From Bryum argenteum (lineage: Eukaryota; Streptophyta; Bryopsida; Bryales; Bryaceae): a DNA stretch of 64,000 nt. The translations under genes were made by a program, and so were the position numbers. Under the pieces are notes generated by a model. It searched no databases. It worked only from the letters and a program-made list of their open reading frames with translations, and was not told the DNA's origin. Within the stretch, counting starts at the first letter, position 1. Each line of letters opens with the position of its first letter. Below are positions 59,262 through 64,000 of the stretch, piece after piece. Location of the stretch: the NCBI GenBank assembly GCA_037043015.1, contig CM073323.1:8618001-8682000 (forward strand), written 5' to 3'.

Positions 59262-62200
59262 ATGTCATCATCACCAAAAAGAAAGGAATCACATGGCGTA
59301 TTCAATGCCCCCAAAAAAGAAAAACGTTCTCACAAAAAGAAAAAAAAGGACGAGGACTCATCATCGTCATCGTCCTCATCGTCATCGTCGTCGGATATGG
59401 TGACAAAAAAAGAAGCGAAAAAAGAACCAAACCTCTCGCCAAGAAAACGAGACCAAATGAAAAAGGCATTGCTCGATATGGGACATGCCATGGAGACTGC
59501 AGTTTTGGTAGAGAAGACGAAGAAAAAGAAGGACGAGGAGCGTGTTGAAATTGAATTGCCACCATCTCCGGAAAATGAGATGGACTTTTTGCAACGTCGC
59601 AAGCTCGCGGCCGCCGAAATGAGGATCCGACGAGAGTTGGAGATTGAGAAGAAGCATCCTACTCGCCATCCTCTTTTGGACTTGCATCATTTGCCCCTCC
59701 CATTGCAAGATGCCAATAGGATGGACCTCACTCGCTTTCAGGTGCATTTCCATGTTTAGGGTTAGTAGGTAACTAGGGTTGTCTTATGTGAGACTGTCGA
59801 ATGTCAGACAAACATTTACCCTCGAACAAGGCAGACATCGAAGAGGCAATTGTTCCTCTTTTTACTATGCATTTTCTAGTATGATCGGACATTCCCCTGG
59901 AACATGTTGAACACAATAATTTAAACAGAGATTACTGAAAGTGTGTCATGTAAGACAACTATGGTCTTAACATCAAGGGTACGTACAAAAATAACCTCAA
60001 TGAAGTTTGGCAGTCTTCTTCTCCTTCCTTTTAGGGTTTCTCAAGTTTACACATCACAATTTTGCATTTGTTGGTCCACTACTAAAAAAGTGTGATATTT
60101 GCATCAAGCTCTTCACCACAAATTTCTCTATTTTACCCAGCTTGGTGGAAGTTCACCTTGAGAGCTACAACACTTTTACACTTTATTGGTAGTCATTGAG
60201 TTTGCACGCAAGAGAGAAGTAGTGTAGGAACACAGTTTATAATGTTAATTCAATTTTGATATATTTACATTAACCCCTAAAGTCAAACTAGATCACATTG
60301 TCGTTGATTTTTTTGAGAAAAATATGTTGTTTTTGCAAAAATTGGATCTTTGACTGATCACAACTTAAGATCCGTACAGTGAAATTTGACCCAAAAAAAA
60401 AGAAAAAAAAGAAGTGGTGGGTAAACTAATTAGATAGTTATAAACACGATCCTACGGTTGAAATTCCTAAAATCAAATTCTCGGATTTCAAGTATGGCCG
60501 TCTTGGAGGTCACTAGAGCTTCTCCTTTGGGAGGTCATAACACATAGAAAGTTTGAAAATTAAATAATTTAAATTGGTGTTGAGTGCATTGTTTTTAAAA
60601 ATGGTTATTGTCCCTCAGACAGCAGCTGCTTGGCAAAAAGCACAAGAGCGAGTTGCAGAGATGAAACTAACAAGAGAAATGCATAGGAGGCATGATAGTT
60701 TCATGAGCGAGACCAAAGAGATGATAAGAAGGACGTGGAGGTATCTCGAGATATCAACACATCATTTCGATGTGAGTTTGAGTTTGAGTTTGAAATTAGC
60801 ATACCTTCATGTGAATTATCAAGCATCTCGATCGATCGATCTTTAATTTTAAAAGGTCTGATAGAAAGGGTAAAGATTGCGTAGACATATTTCTAACTCG
60901 CCAAAAACAAGATTCACGAAGAGGAGCCTCGATTCACGTCTACTTTCAAAACTGATTAAAACGCTGCTTACCCTTTCTACAACTGAGGAAAAGTAGCTTT
61001 TGTTTTCCTAACTTTGAACATTGCAAGCTCTTATTTGTATTTGCGATTTGATGCACATGAAAAGTTAGTCACCACGTTCTACAATTGCATACTTGAAAGG
61101 TTGTCGTGCATTGAAAGAGGGCAATTCTGAGACGAGTTGGTTTTAAGGGTTGAGGTTGCTGAAGTCATAGTAGTACAAGTCGTACTAGTTGTCTTTCTTC
61201 CTACGTATGTGTATGTATAATTGTGTTGTGGATTTTGTGTACAGAGATTCAAACTTTGGGCAACCGATTTGAAGTATATGGAATGCACTTTTGGATCATC
61301 TATGATGATAACATTTGCCTTTTTGCGATGGGTGTTTCTCCTCAACTTAGTCCTCGGTTTGATATGGTTTTGTGCCATTGCTCTCCCTTTTATTCTTAAG
61401 CCACCAAAATCGTTTAGTTGGGTCAAATTCGTAAAGGATCTTCAAGCAAACAACTACTTAGATGCTTTGCAAGTATGTACTCATTTACAAATTTACTTGT
61501 CAAGTTATTCACCTTGTTTGGCACTGCATTTAAAAAGTCAAGTGGCCAAAAACAACCTCCTAATGCTTCTTTCTATATCAACATGTGTTCTTTTAGAGAA
61601 TTTTGTATATAGAATCTTCTTTAGAATTGTCCAAGTAGTGTATCTACAAGTTTGATTTGAAAGGGTCTTGAGAAATACATAGTCAAACTCCATAATGTGT
61701 AACAACTAAATTTCTTGATATGAGTTGAATCACGCTCTCAAGGATACTTGAACATCTGTAGTGAATACAATACAAATGTTCATTTAATTACAAACATTCA
61801 AAGTACTTTGATAGTATTCTACTTTCACTAAACAAGAGTTGTTAATTAGTGTTACGTGGAGATTAGTGTAACGGGTAACTTCTCGTAAGGAACACTATTC
61901 CTCAACTCTCTTGACATTAGTGTTCACTTTGGGCAGCCATTCCAATCAATGTCCCTAGTCTTCTCTTCAAGCCACCAAGTACACAACTTCGAATAAATTC
62001 TTTCACTCACAAGAAAGTTTGCATGCTCTCAGATTTAATGCTATGGTTCGACAATTAGTGTTGTAGCACTTAGACATTTAGTGTTACCGTTTGCAATTAA
62101 CATTTGTAACACTAATGACCAACTCTTGTGTAGTAGAAAAGTGGTTTGAGTAAACCAGCCAATACCCACAATTGGGTGTAAATTTCCGGGCATTTGTGTA

Positions 62201-62899
62201 CTCGTTTGTATTGTGGTTGATCATTTCAAACCACTTCTTTTTCTTTCTTTTTTTTTTGTTTTTTTTTCAAAACTTCACATTCCAATTTAGCTTCAATTAG
62301 TGCTAAAAGATTTTGCCATAATATTTAGATTGATTTTAAAGGTCAAGCTATTTCAAAATGTAATTAATTAATGCAGGGAATTGGGATTGATAAATCATTT
62401 CTCTACTACGGTGGATACATGTATGCCAGAAATGAACAAACTGGGTGGTATCACACAGATTACATGTATCCTCTTACAATGGTTGCAACAATTATTATAT
62501 CCTTGTTTGCTGTATTGGGCAGGTATTAAATAATCTTATTTAGGTTCAATATCATTATATTACATTTTCCACCATAGGAAAATAAATAGCTACAAAATAT
62601 TAGAATTTCATCGTCAATAACATACTTAACTGTGATAAATACCAGGTTGTCAAATTCAGTAGTGGAGAAGTGTGGTATTTCCACCAAGCTTCGTGAGAAT
62701 ATCACATTTTTTCATTAGTGATTTGAGCTTTTAAAATTGTAAATTAGTCCAAGACTCTCTTTATGATATAATTAGAAATTTGGTTAAAATGGTGGTATTC
62801 TTAGAGCCATTTTTATACACCAAAGTTTGCATTTATACGGCAATGAATTAGATTTACTTTTTGAAATATCACCCATATCATTATTTTTTCTAGAATATC

Positions 62900-62933
<34 letters not shown>

Positions 62934-63805
62934 TAAGACCTCTAAATTATGTAACATCACCTTGTTTTAGGGCGGCCGTCCTAAAAGTTTTGACCCAACA
63001 TTTTTCATTATTTTTAATGCAATTTGGATAGTATGATTTTATTTTTTATTAGTAAATTCTCAAATAATTACAGAATCACTGTTCGAATATTGGAATCTGC
63101 TTCAAAAGCATTAGGAGCATCTGGAAATGTACTTTATCCTTTTGCTACTCTAACATTTGCAACATGGGATTTTCATCTCACTTCATATGAGGTATTATAT
63201 AATGAATTGGTTATATGCAAAGTGTGTGAATTCACTAGTAGAAATACTGTCCAAAATGTTGTTTGGAATAATAACCTGTCCAAAATGATATAACAAGCTT
63301 ATGTCCAAAATGATATAACAAGCTTATGTCCAAAATGATATAACAAGCTTATGTCCAAAATGATATAACAAGCTTATGTCCAAAATGATATAGACTTGTG
63401 TCATTAGAAACATAAATATGCCTACAATGACAGATTTTTATGTCATGAATCTCTAATGACATTTAGGAGTTCAGACACGTTATTATTCCAAACAATATTT
63501 TCGGATAGTATTTCTATGAGTATTTTCTTTGGAAAGTTAGATACGCCAAAGTCAAAGTATTAGATACTAAGTAGTTATTTGGCACTAAAGGGTTAAGAGG
63601 TTCAATACTATAATAAGTGATCAACATTGTTATATTCATAGGCATGTAGAAGTGAAAATCCTTGTATCTAATAGTAAAACTATAGCTCAAATTGTAGGGT
63701 GCCACCATTATGCGAAGAGGTATAAGAATGCAATTTCGTGAACGCTTAGCTGATGATAAAAATAAAATAGTAGCAAGAAAAGAAAAGACTGGTATCCTTA
63801 TAAAG
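59262..63805 (+). CDS. TMC-like (transmembrane channel-like) protein, N-terminal part, continues past the window
   Basis: TMC proteins are multi-pass membrane proteins of the TMEM16/OSCA/TMC superfamily; animal TMC1/2 form the hair-cell mechanotransduction pore. Exons: 59262-59741, 60619-60771, 61245-61472, 62377-62522, 63074-63191, 63698-63805 (411 codons so far, all in phase). The N-terminus (1-160) is cytosolic-looking, with a Lys run, 12 Ser in a row at 33-44, and many charged residues. Exon 2 is a charged helix. Exon 3 holds FGSSMMITFAFLRWVFLLNL and the rest of TM1. Exon 4 has KSFLYYGGYMYARNE (the family's FYGxY region) and TM2 (YPLTMVATIIISLFAVLG). Exon 5 ends LTFATWDFHLTSYE, like the K-V-F-x-x-W-D-Y segment of animal TMCs. 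Exon 6 (GATIMRRGIRMQFRERLADD) matches the following charged helix. The diagnostic C-terminal CWET region lies outside the window. Confidence 0.82.
60077..60194. mobile_element. CACTA-ended MITE in TMC-like intron 1
   Basis: CACTACTAAAAAAGTGTGAT at the left (60077) and a degenerate inverted end CACTTTATTGGTAGTC at the right. Inner arms TGCATCAAGC / GCTTGGTGGA also pair. Same family as 54851 and 62657. Confidence 0.5.
60270..60618. other. intron 1 remainder with an orphan TTAA-element end
   Basis: TTAACCCCTAAAGTCAAAC at 60270 matches the left end of TTAA elements; no right end seen. Confidence 0.35.
61826..62135. mobile_element. CACTA-ended MITE in TMC-like intron 3
   Basis: CACTAAACAAGAGTTG..ATTAGTGTTAC at the left and GTAACACTAAT..CAACTCTTGTGTAGTA at the right are inverted over about 30 bases. 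The word TTAGTGTT recurs several times inside (subterminal repeats). No ORF. Confidence 0.65.
62657..62720. mobile_element. 64-bp mini-MITE in TMC-like intron 4
   Basis: CAGTAGTGGAGAAGTGTGGT at the left and ATCACATTTTTTCATTAGTG at the right are inverted. It shares GTGTGGTATTTCCACCAA with 54851-54973. Confidence 0.55.
62903..62931. repeat. poly-T run in TMC-like intron 4
   Basis: About 29 consecutive T within the intron. Confidence 0.9.
63233..63522. mobile_element. CACTA-like MITE carrying a 25-bp satellite, TMC-like intron 5
   Basis: CACTAGTAGAAATACTGTCC at the left and GGATAGTATTTCTATGAGTA at the right are inverted. The arms continue with TTGTTTGGAATAATAAC / GTTATTATTCCAAACAA. Inside, 63277-63394 holds about 4.5 copies of a 25-base unit ATGTCCAAAATGATATAACA plus AGCTT, whose first bases repeat a word from the arm. 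Confidence 0.7.
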
Positions 63806-64000
63806 GTAGAAACATATAGTATTTTGTCTCACACTCTTGTATGATGCAGATTTTGTTATATTATGGATGTATCATCATAGCTCTAAAACAAGCTAGCAAA
63901 ATTTCACTAGTGAAATTGATAATTATCATGTCTTCTATACATCAACTTCTAAATCACTTTGAACGTAACTTTGTATGTGGTTATATATTATAGAATCAAA
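63806..64000. other. TMC-like intron 6, running off the window
   Basis: No exon that continues the family pattern could be placed before the right edge. Confidence 0.4.

Overview
This window is nuclear DNA of a land plant. Plant-type split genes with GT-AG introns (a plasma-membrane aquaporin, a VQ-motif protein, an ACR-type ACT-repeat protein, an armadillo-repeat kinesin and a DCN1-like protein) sit in AT-rich, transposon-littered spacers. A TMC-like (transmembrane channel-like) gene at the right edge, a family I recall as missing from Arabidopsis and other flowering plants, suggests a non-seed plant (bryophyte, lycophyte or fern). The lineage is an inference; nothing in the window fixes the species.

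Layout: 0-9.5 kb is gene-free and holds short TTAA-flanked palindromic elements, two tRNA-derived SINE copies, a 345-bp tandem duplication and a long A-rich tract. An intronless VQ-motif gene lies at 11.0-12.0 kb (+). A 3.5-kb mosaic of inverted, pyrimidine-rich repeats occupies 12.8-16.3 kb. A nine-exon DCN1-like gene runs on the minus strand (22.07 to 19.33 kb). From 22.9 to 36 kb come a candidate 3-kb inverted-repeat element, a full-length SINE with 13-bp duplications, several TTAA elements, a 545-bp GAAA microsatellite and a 1.2-kb degenerate minisatellite. A seven-exon ACR gene follows (36.58-39.15 kb, +), then a 19-exon ARK kinesin (41.77-48.65 kb, +).

A decayed Tc1-type transposase gene (51.24 to 49.61 kb, -) is split by a TTAA element, and a 932-bp Tc1-type long-inverted-repeat element lies next to it. 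A four-exon PIP aquaporin (57.56 to 54.24 kb, -) has an apparent one-base frameshift and MITE-packed introns. It is head-to-head with the TMC-like gene (59.26 kb onward, +), which runs off the window.

The genes do not form a pathway; they are ordinary independent plant loci (neddylation, amino-acid sensing, microtubule dynamics, water transport). The most unusual content is the TMC homologue, the family of TTAA-duplicating (piggyBac-like) miniature elements including one whose insertion can be read exactly in a host ORF, and the frameshifted aquaporin. Exon boundaries were worked out by hand from splice signals, reading frame and family motifs, so edges are predictions.
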